This document shows positions 33,083 to 43,956 of a stretch of 64,000 nucleotides of DNA, in pieces. Location: assembly GCA_039583875.1 (NCBI GenBank), contig CM077163.1, forward strand, positions 110,741,213 to 110,805,212. The letters are read 5' to 3'. Source of the stretch: Platanthera guangdongensis (lineage: Eukaryota > Streptophyta > Magnoliopsida > Asparagales > Orchidaceae). Made by a program: the position numbers and the translations under genes. The notes beneath the pieces are model-generated. The model saw nothing but the letters and a program-made list of their open reading frames with translations. It made no database searches and was not told the origin of the DNA. The first letter of the stretch is position 1. Every line of letters begins with the position of its first letter.

Positions 33083-34016
33083 AACCAAGTGCTTGAAAAA
33101 TGAAGTGTATCCCAATAGAGAGGCTACACATGAGTCAACACCATGGATCACACAATGAGGGATTATATTGTATGGTCCTGTGTTTGGTGACCCATTGTAG
33201 ACTGACATTGGTCTACACTTTGAAATTAAGTCCTGCAAACACATAACTCAAACAATACATCAAATACAACTTAATTCATCTTAGTTCAAGGGCGACTTCA
33301 TACAAATCTGGGTTAATGTGGATACAATACCCAACACACATACATCACTATGTACTATACCCATGAGATCATCAACCCTCTCATTGAAGCCAGTGAAAGG
33401 AACTTTAGTCATCTTGCCTAACAAATAAGATTCACATCTCTCAAATGATTCATAATCAAATGATTCCAACAGTCCATCTCTATGGATCTTGGATATACGT
33501 TTCTCATTTATATGGCCCAAACGACAATGACAAAGATACGTAGGGTTCGAGTTATTTGTTCTGTCTTTTAGTATTTTCAATATTATAGATCAGATGGTCT
33601 AATTTCAAAACATACAGACCATTAAACATTTGGGCTACACCGTAACAAACATCATTCTTAAATTTTGAACAACAGTTGTTCTTAATAATAAAAGAAAAAC
33701 CCACCATGTCCAAACATGAAATGAATATAATGTTTCTAGTTATGGAAGGAACAAAATAACAATTATCTAGTTCTTTTACAAATCCACTAGGCAAAGCAAG
33801 ACAATAAACCCCCATGACAACGACATCAACTCTTGCTCCATTGCCAACACGCAGGTCCACATCTCCTTTACTCAGCATTCTTCTCCTTTACAATTCCTGT
33901 ACATTTATATAACTGTGAGAACCACATCTGGTATCCAATACCCAAGATGAAGGAGCAGAAAGGTTTATCTCTATAACAAATATACCTGAAGTGGAGGTCA
34001 TACCTCCTCTTATCTT
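33083..34016 (-). pseudogene. E6 pol: protease and pre-integrase region
   Basis: Protease is recognisable as WVLDTRCGSHNY (usual copia form has DTG, so the glycine is lost). Then come GNGARVDVVVMGVYCLALPSG, CYFVPSITRNIIFISCLD and, after stops near 33550, the GAG-pre-integrase block HCRLGHINEKRI with KMTKVPFTG. The integrase start (VHSDVC) breaks down near 33290. Several stops make it inactive. The last 200 bp before 33083 could not be assigned. Confidence 0.75.
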
Positions 34017-34835
34017 CTACAGACCCTCAATATATGAAGGACAATTCCTCCGCCAATAACCAGCCTTGACGCAATGGTGGCACTTCCCTTCTTTCCCTAA
34101 GCCTTTCATTTTCAGTGTAGAAGACTTGGGCTCCAGTCTAGACTTAGGTCCCGCCTTCATCTTCTTGAAGACCTTGGCATTGCCCTTGCCTTTCTGCACC
34201 ATCAATATGAGGCTAGCAGACTTGGCCTTCTTCATATTAATCTCGACAGTTCACAACATGCCTAGGAGCTCGGGCAGTGTCTTGTCTATTTCATTCATGT
34301 TATAGTTCAAGACGAACTGCTCATAACTGTCCAGTAAAGATTGCAGGATCAGGTCTGTAGCCAACTCTTGGCCTAGAGGGAAACCTAGTCTTTCAAGGTT
34401 CTCAATATACCCAATCATCTTGAGTACATGAGTCCCTACTAGGTCCCGAGCTCCCATCTTACACTAGAACAACGCCTTGGTGACGTCGAATCTCTCTTGA
34501 CAAGCTTACCCTTGAAACATTTTCTTGAGATGCTCATCAATGTCTTTACAACCCATGTTCTCATGTTGCTTCTGAAGCTCAGAGTTCATGGTCGCTAATA
34601 TAAGACATTCGACGTCTAAGAAGTCGTCAAGATACTTCTTATAAGCATCTTTATCAGCACGGGGTGCATTCCCGGCAGGCTCATCAGGGGATACCTCTTC
34701 CAAAACATATAACTTGCGCTCTTGCCTGAGAACAATTCTCAGGTTTCTGTACCAGTCCAAATTATTTGTACCACTCAGCTTCTCCTTCTCAAGTATCGCT
34801 CTGAGGGATAGGGTGGAGTGTGAACCACTTGCCAT
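34017..34835 (-). pseudogene. E6 gag
   Basis: The start at 34835 (MASGSHSTLSL) fits copia Gag proteins beginning MAS; the ATG at 34883 is further upstream. The UBN2-like core reads LSGTNNLDWYRNLRIVLRQ and DDFLDVECLILATMNSELQ. A stop at about 34506 and more near 34460 and 34250 break it. The C-terminal part is basic (KAGPKSRLEPKSS) with a knuckle CHHCVKAGYWRRNC that keeps its cysteines but has Tyr where His is usual. Confidence 0.78.
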
Positions 34836-35798
34836 GGAAATTCTACAAGAATACAAGCAAAGTACATTAGTACCACATTTCAAAATACAATTTATCTTTC
34901 AACTAGGACTTTAATCAAAAGCTCCCTCTATTTTTATCAAACTGATAACCCTCGATATCAATTCGAAGAGTTTGACGAGTAACCCTCTTAGTGGACAAGA
35001 TCCATATTTCACAAACACTATGAGTCAGCTTTGGCATTTCTCTCACAATGCAGTTATTTAGGTAGGCAACGCTTGCCAATTGTATCACAATGCAACTCTT
35101 GTATGGCTGGTGAATAATTCTTTATTTGCATCCATCATATGGTGCATGCCAACCCCATGCCTCTGGGCACTGAACCTTTGAGGTCACCCAGTTAAGCTTG
35201 ACCCGATGTCGATAGTGGGATATCACAATTAATATTCCCTCGTACCCACACCAATATAGATTAATGCACCTTACTTTGGCAAGACCACACTTCATCGATC
35301 GAGGCAGGAAGAGTGTAATCCATCGGAAGGAATCCGAATACTTAGTATTACTCAAGGGATTTTAAATATTTGATTAACTCTTTAATCATGGTTAACACTT
35401 AACCAGCGTGCACATCAAGCATAATAAAATACAACAAGCATAATCCAAATGCATCCCAGATGTGCACAAGAATCATCAACACTTGATGAACTGGGTTAAG
35501 TCTGAACATCTATAACATGTCCAAATCTTCAGACCCACATGCACGGGACATGAACAACACCAACTCCACTTACATAACAGACAAGCAAGTCACTTTATGT
35601 GAGATTCAAAATCTAACACATACTTAGTTTCACAAACCAACACAGTGACAGTTACTGTTAAGGAGTAAAATCAAGAAATCACATGCGTTCTTGGAAAGAT
35701 CCAAGGCTAGATTTGGGCATTTGGAACACTTCAAAATAACCAAATCTACACGTAATGGATTCAGCTACTTCTGAAATAATGAATATTGTCGGCAACCT
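34836..35798 (-). other. E6 untranslated leader
   Basis: No gene is seen in these about 960 bp between PBS and gag. The minus strand contains small unrelated frames only. Bases at 34945-34970 resemble a second, degraded PBS-like sequence (ATTGATATCGAGGG), probably by chance. Confidence 0.55.
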
Positions 35799-35811
35799 GG
35801 CTCTGATACCA
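35799..35811 (-). other. E6 primer binding site (initiator tRNA-Met)
   Basis: The minus strand reads TGGTATCAGAGCC, a full match to the classic site, two bases after the LTR end ACCAAACA. Confidence 0.92.
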
Positions 35812-36300
35812 CTGTTTGGTTTTTGGGGATGACACAACATTTGTGCACGCAGCAGAAAAAGAACAAGAAAAACCCAAACGAGTTCGGATCTAGAAATATT
35901 CATGAATCAAGAGGTAAAGGATGTTGAAATAAAAATTACCTTTGAGGGATTGAGTCAAAACTCAACCTAGATGCTCCTGAAAAATCAGGCCGGCCACACA
36001 ATGGTTAGAGTCTTGAGCGCAGAAAGTATATCTGCACCTCTACAGTCGTCCACATGATCGGGAGAGCCCACAACAACTTGTTACACAAGCGCTATGTCGT
36101 GGGAGGACTCACAGCGTCTCCACAGACTGCTATATCTATTATAGGAGAGGCGGCGAAGACATTCACCGGGATTGGGATCAGAATTGGCGACAGGATTGGC
36201 GGAGCACTTCCTTCGGGTTTCTAGGTTTTCCTCTTATCACACAGTATCAGCTCGAATGTTGGAAGAAAACAACCGTCCCCAGAAGACCCTAAAACATCCT

Positions 36301-36308
36301 ATTTATAT
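36301..36308 (-). promoter_or_regulatory. TATA box of the E6 LTR
   Basis: The minus strand reads GGATATAAATAGGATG, directly downstream of the array block. Confidence 0.62.
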
Positions 36309-36349
36309 CCCAGGAGATAGATACATCAAGTCAACATTTGACTCAGCAC

Positions 36350-36565
36350 GGGCATTCGTCGAACTCAGCTTGACGAACAATTCGTCGAACTCAGCTCGAC
36401 GAAATCTACGCCAAAGGCCAGTACCTCGAACGCATTCGTCGAACTCAGCTCGATGAAATCTGCGCAAAAGGCTAGAACATCGAACTGGATTCATCAAACT
36501 CAGCTCGACGAAATCTGCACCGCAGGACAGAACGTCGAACTTCATTCATCGAACGGCTTCGTTGA
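36350..36565. repeat. CGTCGAACTCAGCTCGACG dyad array in the E6 LTR
   Basis: TCGTCGAACTCAGCTCGACG occurs about four times with small changes (GATGAAATC, CATCGAAC). Each unit is an imperfect inverted repeat with two TCGA cores around AACTCAGC. The same motif is found in E10 and E11. Confidence 0.85.
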
Positions 36566-37000
36566 ACGACATTGAGTGAATACAATACACTCAATGCGTA
36601 AGAGCCAGATTCGCCAGGTAAACCCTTTACTCGACGAAGGCGTTGAGTGGACTCGACGCACTCAGCGCTTAAGTGCGACAGTTAATGCACTCGACGCCAA
36701 CATTCGCAGAGTTAACACTTAACCCGTGAAAGCGTTAACTGGACTCAACACTCTCAATGATTTCTACCCGATGTCGTTGAGTGAGCTAAACACACTCAAA
36801 GCTTTCAGCCTGATGACGTTGAGGGAGCTAAAGTCACTCAATACTTTCAGCCCGATGGCATTGAGTGAGCTAAAGACACTCAACACCTAATGCCTTAGAA
36901 TCTTACAACCTCCATGACATTAAGTGAACTAAACACACTCAATGCCTTCAGTCCCATGGTGTTGAGTGAGCTAAACACACTCAACGCCAATTGTCTTAGA
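36565..37000. repeat. TTGAGTG/CACTCAA dyad array in the E6 LTR
   Basis: Units of roughly 45-60 bp carry GTTGAGTGAGCTAAACAC followed by ACTCAATGC or ACTCAACGC. TTGAGTG and CACTCAA can pair across about 10 bp. At least seven units are seen, the left ones more diverged. Confidence 0.78.
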
Positions 37001-37170
37001 ATATTTTCAGCACCTTTTCAATATCCTTCAACTCATCATATGAGCTAAATAGTACAGATCCAATCTCCCAATTTCTCCACAATCTTATGTGCGACCCTGA
37101 TATGCTCATACTGAGTTGGCAGTGAGGCTACATGCTTGATCACTTTTAGATCACTATGGTTGCACCAACA

Positions 37171-37909
37171 GATTCAACAGTCGGTTTTCCTGTAATGAGC
37201 TTCCTAGATGCATTTTCAGGTTATCACCAGATCAGGATGCACCCCCCGAACATCAAAGATGTCTCATTCATCACGGGGGATGGGTGCTACTACTACAAAA
37301 TGATGCCCTTTGGGTTAAAGAATGTAGGTGCGACATACCAGAAGATGATGGATAGGGTCTTCCGAGAACAGAAGGGAAGGAACTTGGAGGTGTATGTGGA
37401 TGACCTCATGATCAAGAGTTGAGATGCGGACTCTCACCTCCAGGACCTGGAGGAAACCTTCACCATCTTGCGTAAATATAAGATGAGGCTGAACTCCCTG
37501 AAGAGCATTTTCGGGAGCAGCAGGGTGAAGTTTTTGGGACATCTCACCCCCGCCGGGGTCGAGCTGAATCCTGCCAAGGTCAAAGCCATCATGGAGTTGG
37601 GGTTGCCTCGGAATACTAAAGAGGTGCAGCGATTGACAGGGAAGCTGGCAGCATTGAGCAGGTTCCTCTCCCGGGTCAGGGAGAAGTGCTCCCCCTTCTT
37701 CAAAACATTAACGGGAGGCCAGAAGTTCAAGTGGACCAAGGAGTGCGAGGAGGCATTCCAAGCCCTTAAGAAGCAGTTGACTCAGGCTCCCCTGCTCCGA
37801 GGGTCGAAGGAGGGGGAGGGCCTATATTTGTATCTCGTGGTCGGAGCAGAGGCCTTGAGCTCCGTCTTGGTTCGAGAAGAGGGGAAGAAGCAGCTCCCCA
37901 TATATTATG
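37171..37909 (+). pseudogene. E7 pol: reverse transcriptase and connection
   Basis: It starts exactly in the RT at DSTVGFPVMSFLDAFSGYHQ, followed by MPFGLKNVGATYQKMMDRVF and the catalytic YVDDLMIKS. A TGA at 37420-37422 interrupts it, where a CGA arginine codon would fit. It continues LEETFTILRKYKMRLN, FLGHLTPAGVELNP, and RNase H-adjacent FKWTKECEEAFQALKKQL. The ATG at 37156 lies in the E6 LTR and is not a start. Confidence 0.87.
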
Positions 37910-38347
37910 TGTAAGACCCCCCCTCCTGGATCCCAAAACACGTCACGAGGGGGGGGGGGGGGGGGGGTCTTATGCCCGGAATAGCCGCCTTGCGGTAGCA
38001 TTAGCACACGGGCTAACCTGTACCATAAGACGCCTATTCTGCCGGCTACAACCAATATCAATATAAATATGCCAACCCAACCATAATATAATCAAGAAGA
38101 AGTCAAATCCACACTAAGTATATGTCCAAATGCATCAAATAAGAGAGAAGCTAAAACATGCTTCCACAAGTATCAGAGTACATCTAGTAATTGCCCAAAC
38201 GGGCTACATCAAAATCTCACGTCACTCACATCCGTAACCGACGGTAGTGACAGCACCATTTCTTCAGGCCATGTCGTCCTGGCCTGGCTGTCCTGCTGCA
38301 AAGTCCGCAGCTGCTCTACTTGCGGGGTGGCCTCCTAAAAAGGAAGA

Positions 38348-38853
38348 TGTTGGGTCCGGCGTTCCTTCACTTGACCCGTGGCGCTTTATTTAAGAAATTA
38401 AGTAGCGCCCTCTCCAACAGTCCGGGCTTTTGGTGCAGTTGGGTATGCGCTTGATCCTTCAATTGGTATAAGAGGAGGACACGGGTTCAAGACCGGGGGG
38501 GGGGGGGGGGCGCTATTAAATCCTGATTTTTCCCTTCTACCTGTGTGGGTCCGGTGGGCCAGGTAACCGTGGACATGTGGTAACCCCACCTCTGAGTCGT
38601 GCAAACATGGACATGTGGTAACCCCACCTCTAAGCCTTGTGGGCCATGTGGTAACTCCACCTCTGAGCCATGTGGGCCATGTGGTAACTCCACCTCTGAG
38701 CCGACGGGTTATGCTGGATGCCGGGGGGGGATTGTTGGGTCCGGTGTTCCTTCACTTGACCCGTGGCGCTTTGCTACTTATTTAAGAAATTAAGTAGCGC
38801 CAACTCCAACAGTCCGGGCTTTTGGTGCAGTTGGGTATGCGCTTGATCCTTCA
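38348..38853 (+). mobile_element. E9: TRIM (miniature LTR retrotransposon), 506 bp
   Basis: The LTRs at 38348-38461 (114 bp) and 38733-38853 (121 bp) begin TGTTGGGTCCGG and end GATCCTTCA. LTR2 has a short extra stretch (GCTACTT). The PBS TGGTATAAGAG lies at 38464-38474 and a polypurine tract (GCCGGGGGGGGAT) precedes LTR2. Flanks are GAAGA and AAAGA. The internal part of about 270 bp codes for nothing. No 5S rRNA-like sequence was recognised, so it is not evidently a Cassandra TRIM. It must rely on enzymes of other elements. Confidence 0.88.
38565..38704 (+). repeat. tandem repeat inside TRIM E9
   Basis: Four copies of a 33-38 bp unit containing CATGTGGTAACYCCACCTCT. The last two are nearly identical. 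GTGGTAACTCCAC is itself a short dyad. A 16-G run at 38495-38510 lies upstream. Confidence 0.85.
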
Positions 38854-39481
38854 AAAGACATAGCAACCGTTTGTCGAAAAGACTAAGTGGCTTCACATCC
38901 GCTCCCCAGTCGACTCCTCGGCACCGGGCGGAGAAAGGAACAAGGGTATAAGTATAATACAAGTATTAAAGCAGGTACAAGCAGGTGGTAATAGTACATG
39001 AATAACAACATTATAAACTAGCAGTTCTACTTGAATAACAATATTACAGACTAGCAGTTCTACTTGAGCAATTAGTAAATCAACAAGTACAAGTAACTAC
39101 AGCAGGAAAGTAACTTAACTTATAAGGATGCCCATACAAGCTTATAAGTTAAGGATCGGGTTACATTAAAGTAACTCATCATATAAAAGTGCCCATACAA
39201 ACATATACGATGAGGATCTTGTTGTGCAATGTTATGAAATGATATGTAAGCTATGCAATGACTCACCCATGATCACACCATGCAATTGCTATGCCGACAT
39301 AGACTATAGTTCCCCCTATTCGAGCAGGTAGCTAACCTCTCAGGCGTCAGCCACTATAGCCAGGCGGTGATAGTAAAGCGGGCATCTCTACTACTAGGCA
39401 GGTATCCGCACTACTTCACCTAGGCCTCCGTACGCCTCAATGCTAAGAACACAACAGCGGATCCCATGCGTACTATAGCCC

Positions 39482-39815
39482 AACGGGGTCTCGGGTAGAT
39501 GTGCACCGAGAACACAGCCCAAACAGGCCTGGTGTGACCCGGAAGGGGCCTCAGAAGAAGGCACGAGGACACAGCCCAACCGTTCACTTGGCATGGAAGG
39601 GGCCTCGGGACGTGAACACCGAGGACACAGCCCAACAGCCTAAAGTCTAACCGTCAACTCCCGTCGGTGTGACGATCGGCGAGCCCATAGACTTGCCACA
39701 CTATCATTAACCCAAGATCACGACACCGCGTGTCAACTCACACCGCATGCAAATGCCACGACACCGTGGCATGGAAGGGGCCTCAGAAGTAAGCACGAGG
39801 GCACAGCCCAACCAC
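39482..39815. repeat. degenerate about 60-bp repeats in E8
   Basis: Recurring blocks GAAGGGGCCTC followed by CACGAGGACACAGCCCAAC, about four times (near 39540, 39596, 39775 and a diverged one at 39487). The blocks have no coding sense. Confidence 0.65.
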
Positions 39816-41170
39816 CCATCTATACCTCATCTCAACTCGAACCCAACTAGTGACGGTCAACACCGCACTTACATCCATCCACAATACTACCCGTAGGGAG
39901 ACTATGCTCTAAGTATTGGACTACAACATTTCATTCTAACCATCATACATGCTCATGGTCATGATTTATCCTTCTATTTGTCATTCCAAAAGATTTCAAC
40001 ATATTACAAACATGATGCGCATTAATAATAATCTACCAATTTGTATCCAGTCATTTCATTCATCATATTATAAACATGGTGTGCATTTATAATAATTTAT
40101 CAGTTTTAGCAAGTCATGTCATGCATTAAAGCTTACTCCACAATTCAGTTTTATGAAATCTAATTAACAAGATTTATCATTCATAGCACTACGGTGGTCA
40201 GCATAAAATAGTTCATCAAAATCTAGAGTTAATTAGCAACATCGATTCCACCGAATTCAAATTCATATTATATAAACCCCATAATATAAGTGCAGAATAA
40301 ATCTGAACAACAACTTCGATCGGAGATTACCAAAGCTACAGGAATCCGGTGAAGACATGTAACCCATCGATGGAAAGGTCTTTCCATGGGCTACAACCTT
40401 TATGTTTAGACCATAACCCAGATTCAAAGGTATCATACTTGAAATCAGCCTTGAAATCTGCTGCGTATAGAACACAATTTCTGCATGCAGGATTTATCAG
40501 ACGTCATATTCGTTCAGATTTTCCTATGGATACAGACTTCGCATGAAGGCGTGCAACCACTCGTTGCAAAGGTATTTTCAAGGGCTTCAACTTTCGAGTT
40601 TAGTAGAAATCCCAGATCTGGACAAATCCTACATGAAAATGGACAAGAAGATCGCTGCGCGCAGAATACAGATTCTGCACGCTTCGTAAAGAGGAATGAA
40701 CGACATCGGTTCATCTTCTTCTCCAAGTCGATCTTCCAAAATCACTCCAAAATTTCCTCCTCCCTTATTCACCCTCATGAGGCCGTGATTCTTCATGAAA
40801 CCATTCCCCCATCTTCGCATAGGAGAAAGGGGAGGTTGAAGAGATCTAAAACCTAGAACACATGTCCTAGCATGGCCATCCCTAGAAAACTCCTCTCCAT
40901 CAAAACTCTCTTGAGTCGATATCTCTCCTAAGAAAATAACTAAAGATCTAGCACCAAGGAAGAGGGGAGGAAGCTCACCTCATTTCAGGCATTTCCACCA
41001 TTTCCGGCCATGGATCTCGTGACTCTTCTCGGCGGCATCTTCTTTTCCACGGTGGCGGCAGATCTTCTCCTCTAGAACTAGATCCAGCAACTTCCTTCTC
41101 TCAAAAGGAGTTTCTCTCAGAAAAACGGCTGGAATGAGGAGTGAAAATGGCTAGGGTTATCACTTCCCTT

Positions 41171-41180
41171 TTTATATAAA
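41171..41180 (-). promoter_or_regulatory. possible TATA box of LTR E8
   Basis: TTTATATAAA is self-complementary. On the minus strand it lies downstream of the palindrome block and is followed by AAGGGAAGTG. Confidence 0.45.
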
Positions 41181-41184
41181 AGTG

Positions 41185-42012
41185 ACACGGGTAGGGACAC
41201 GCCCATGTCCGTACCCGTGTCCTGCTTAGGCGAAGCGTTACGACAGGTTTTGTGCGTCGGTTCAATACTCGACACGACACATGGGTGGCACACGCCCGTG
41301 TCGGCCCATTAATGCCCGTAACATGGGGTGTGTAACCCACTCGAGACCTACTCGAGAGGACTTACTCGAGAGAAAACCAACTACTCGAGTACCCAGATAG
41401 GACATGCCCGTATCACAGGGATGACACGCCCGTGTCACCCCCTCTTACTCGAGTACTTTTCCACCTACTCGAGTATATTTCGACCTACACGAGAGCTACT
41501 CGAGGATGAGAGGGACACGCCTTGTGACACGCCTGTGTCACAGGCCGTGTGCCCCACACTTGACACTCGATGATCGTCGAGCGCTGGTCATTGACCAGAG
41601 GGAACACACGCCCTCCGACACGCCCGTGTCGGATGGGACACGCCCGTGTCATATGATGTCGACACACCTCGTCGATCTCGACACGACTCATCGAGCTCAA
41701 CTCGACACAATGACACACGTGTAGGGACACGCCCGTGTCTCTACCCGTGTCATACAATTCGTCGATCTCGACATGAAGTTCATCAATCTTGACACGTAGT
41801 TCATCGATCTCGACACGTAGATCGTCGATCTCGACACGTAGATCTCGACACGTCAATCTCGACACGGGTATGGACACGCCCGTGTCTCTACCCATGTCCC
41901 TTCACATGGGTAGTGACACTCCCGTGTCCTTCTTTGGACATACTCGAGTCATCGACTCGAGAGCTGGCCACTCCCACACGGGTAGGGATACGCCCATGTC
42001 TCTACCCGTGTC
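41185..42012. repeat. mixed palindrome array in LTR E8
   Basis: Three motif classes are interleaved here: ACTCGAGT (as in E5), GACACGCCCGTGTC (as in E2 and E4), and CGTCGATCTCGACACG (as in E6, E10 and E11). ACTCGAG dominates 41338-41505, GACACGCCCGTGTC recurs to the end, and TCGATCTCGACAC units are dense at 41660-41870. Confidence 0.85.
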
Positions 42013-42141
42013 CTATGCTTGACTGATTTCTCCTCCTTTTCACATGTGCTGCCCTATTGTCAGCACTACCCCTGAACCCAAGTCAGCTCTCCTGACTCAA
42101 AAAACACGTACGAGGGTCCTAGTGCGATTCAGGACGTTACA

Positions 42142-42836
42142 TTATGTGAACTGAGTCCTAAGGAATGCCGAGCTTCGGTATCCCTTCTTGGAAAAGCTCG
42201 CTTTCGCTCTAGTCATCTCGGCTCAGAGGATTCGGCCTACTTCCAGTCATACTCCATCCGAGTGGTGACTGACCATCCCCTCCGCAACAGCTTTGAGGGG
42301 GTGGAACATTCGGGTAGGTTGTCTAAGTGGTTGGTGGAACTGAGTGAGTTTAACATCTCCTTCATCCCCCACCTCTCGATCAAGGCCCAAGCAATGACCG
42401 ACTTTTTGGCTGACTACATGGTCGAGGTCGCGGAAGAAGTGCTCACCCATCTAGCTTCATGGAAGGTGATGGTAGAAGGCGCTTCAGGGAAATATTCCTT
42501 GGTGATACGGGTAATCTTGGAAAGCCCCCAGGAAATGAGAATTGAACAAACAGTGTTGGTGCACTTTCCCATCACTAACAACCAGGCCGAGTATGAGGTT
42601 GTAATAGTAGTGCTCCGCTTAGCCATAGAACTGGGGGTGCTTGGTGTGGAGGTCCTCACTAACTCCATGGTAGTGGTCTCCCAGATTAATGAGGAGTTCA
42701 AAGCAAGGGATTCTACCCTCCGATTATACTCAGAAAAAGTAAAGGGGGTCATTGGCATGTTCCAGACCTTCTCCATCCGACATATGCCTAGGGAGGAGAA
42801 TAAGTAGGTCGATCAACTAACAAAGCATGGTCCCAG
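42142..42836 (+). pseudogene. E7 pol: RNase H and second RNase H-like domain
   Basis: After a degraded start, VTDHPLRNSFEGVEHSGRLSKWLVEL marks the end of the ordinary RNase H. Then comes WKVMVEGAS with KYSLVIRVI, NNQAEYEVVIVVLRLAIELGV, NSMVVVSQINEEF and RHMPREEN, the pattern of the additional RNase H of Tat-type elements. The first catalytic aspartate position (usual VDGAS) reads VEGAS. A TAG ends the stretch near 42805. The copy is inactive. Confidence 0.82.
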
Positions 42837-43942
42837 GGTGGGGGGTACAATCACTGGCTTGTTTTGCCCGTCCATCGAAGAGGGAGAGCTAATGGAGGTG
42901 GACGAACACCCCTTGTGGATGGATGCATTCACAACCTTTCTTTCAACAGGAGAGTATCCGGAGGGGATGGACAAAAAGAAGTTCAGATACATGTCAGAAT
43001 ACTATCTCCTCTGGGATGGACAGTTGTATCGAAAGACTCTCTCGGGGATGTTGGCCCGTTGTATGACCGAGATGGAAGTGTAGAGGATCTTGGAAGAAGT
43101 CCATTCTGGAGAGTGTAGAGGATCTTAGAAAAAGTCCATTCTGGGGAGTGTGGGAGTCACTTCGGGAGTCGGACCTGGGAAGGGAGGATTGTTAGACAGG
43201 GGTACTTTTGGCCTACCTTAGGCCAAGACGCTGCAAAGTTCACAAGAAGGTACCACAAGTGCCAGTTGTTTGCCCCCGTTCAACTACAATCGGATCAGCA
43301 TCTCAGAAGCATCATGGCCACATGGCCCTTTGCCATCTGGCGAATGGTTTTGGTAGGGTTGTTCCCACAGGACAGCCGACAAAGGAGGTTCCTATTAGTA
43401 ATGATAGTTTACTTTTATAAGTTGCTGAAGGCGAAGGCGCTGGCCAAGGTGACCTTCCAGGTCATCTGGAATTTCATTTGGGGGGAAATCATCTGCCGGC
43501 ACAGGTTGCCACAGGCCATCATCACGGACAATAGGCCTCAGTTCGCCAACGTAAAATTCATTAGCTTCTGTGAGCAGCTCAGAATTGACCTCAGGTTCGC
43601 GTCAGTCCTTCACCCTAGGAGCAACAGGCAGGTGGAAGCGACGAACAATATCATTATGAACCTCCTGAAGAAGAGGGTCGAAAATTTGAAGGGGAGCTGC
43701 GTGGAGTAGCTCCCATCAGTCCTCTGGGCTCAAGGGACCACACCTAATACGGACACAGGGGAGTCCCCCTTCAAACTCTCCCATGGATGTGAGACAGTAC
43801 TCGCATAGAAATTTAAGTCCAGATACCTCGGGTGGTCTCTGCAGAGGAAGGGAGAGAAGAATGGCCGACTGAAAATGAGGAGGAGCTGTGGCTCTCCCTT
43901 GACATGGTTAAGGAGCTGCGTGATCTTGAAAGAAATGGTAAA
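42837..43942 (+). pseudogene. E7 pol: degenerate integrase
   Basis: Identifiable pieces are DGQLYRKTLSGMLARCMTE, GHF-type zinc remnants, RRYHKCQLF, and the core IICRHRLPQAIITDNRPQF, FASVLHPRSNRQVEATNN. A 40-bp tandem duplication (about 43079-43158) and several stops disrupt it. The C-terminal part 43840-43940 still reads ENEEELWLSLDMVKELRDLE in another frame. It ends where the E10 LTR region starts. Confidence 0.75.
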
Positions 43943-43956
43943 CCTCTAATACCAAA

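Larger units (their letters stand above)
33083..37170 (-). mobile_element. E6: Ty1/copia, 5' part, minus strand
   Basis: On the minus strand: LTR (37170 to 35813), a perfect tRNA-Met PBS, a leader of about 950 bp, gag, protease and the start of integrase. It is cut at 33083 by E5. To the right of the LTR, the RT of E7 begins in mid-domain, so E6 inserted into E7. Its gag is unlike that of the SIRE-like elements. Confidence 0.83.
35813..37170 (-). repeat. E6 5' LTR
   Basis: The minus strand runs from TGTTGGTGCAACC to CCAAAAACCAAACA, about 1.36 kb. The first 600 bp are two palindrome arrays. A TATA box lies at 36301. Confidence 0.85.
37910..42141 (-). mobile_element. E8: probable solo gypsy-type LTR, minus strand, containing TRIM E9
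   Basis: The ends are TGTAAGACC and GACGTTACA (plus strand), flanked by perfect TTATG duplications (37905-37909 and 42142-42146). Read on the minus strand it begins TGTAACGTCCTG, like the LTRs of E2, E3 and E4, and has its palindrome block just inside that end, as they do. I saw no coding domain, PBS or polypurine tract of its own, so a solo LTR of about 3.7 kb is the simplest reading. A non-autonomous element is possible. Confidence 0.7.
37171..43956 (+). mobile_element. E7: Tat-like Ty3/gypsy, internal fragment, split by E8
   Basis: The element is present as 37171-37909 (RT) and 42142 to about 43956 (RNase H, second RNase H, integrase). The two parts join in frame-like fashion at YYV, with TTATG duplicated around E8. 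The order with a second RNase H between the first and integrase is characteristic of Tat-type elements. The left part is cut by E6 and the right part by E10. Its LTRs are not in the window. Confidence 0.82.

Noticed and set aside
34940..34975. Second LTR/PBS border inside the E6 leader
   Set aside because: ATTGATATCGAGGG resembles a PBS weakly, but there is no LTR end beside it and a perfect PBS lies at 35799.
38348..38853. Cassandra-type TRIM with 5S rRNA promoter
   Set aside because: I could not recognise a 5S-like internal promoter in the LTRs.
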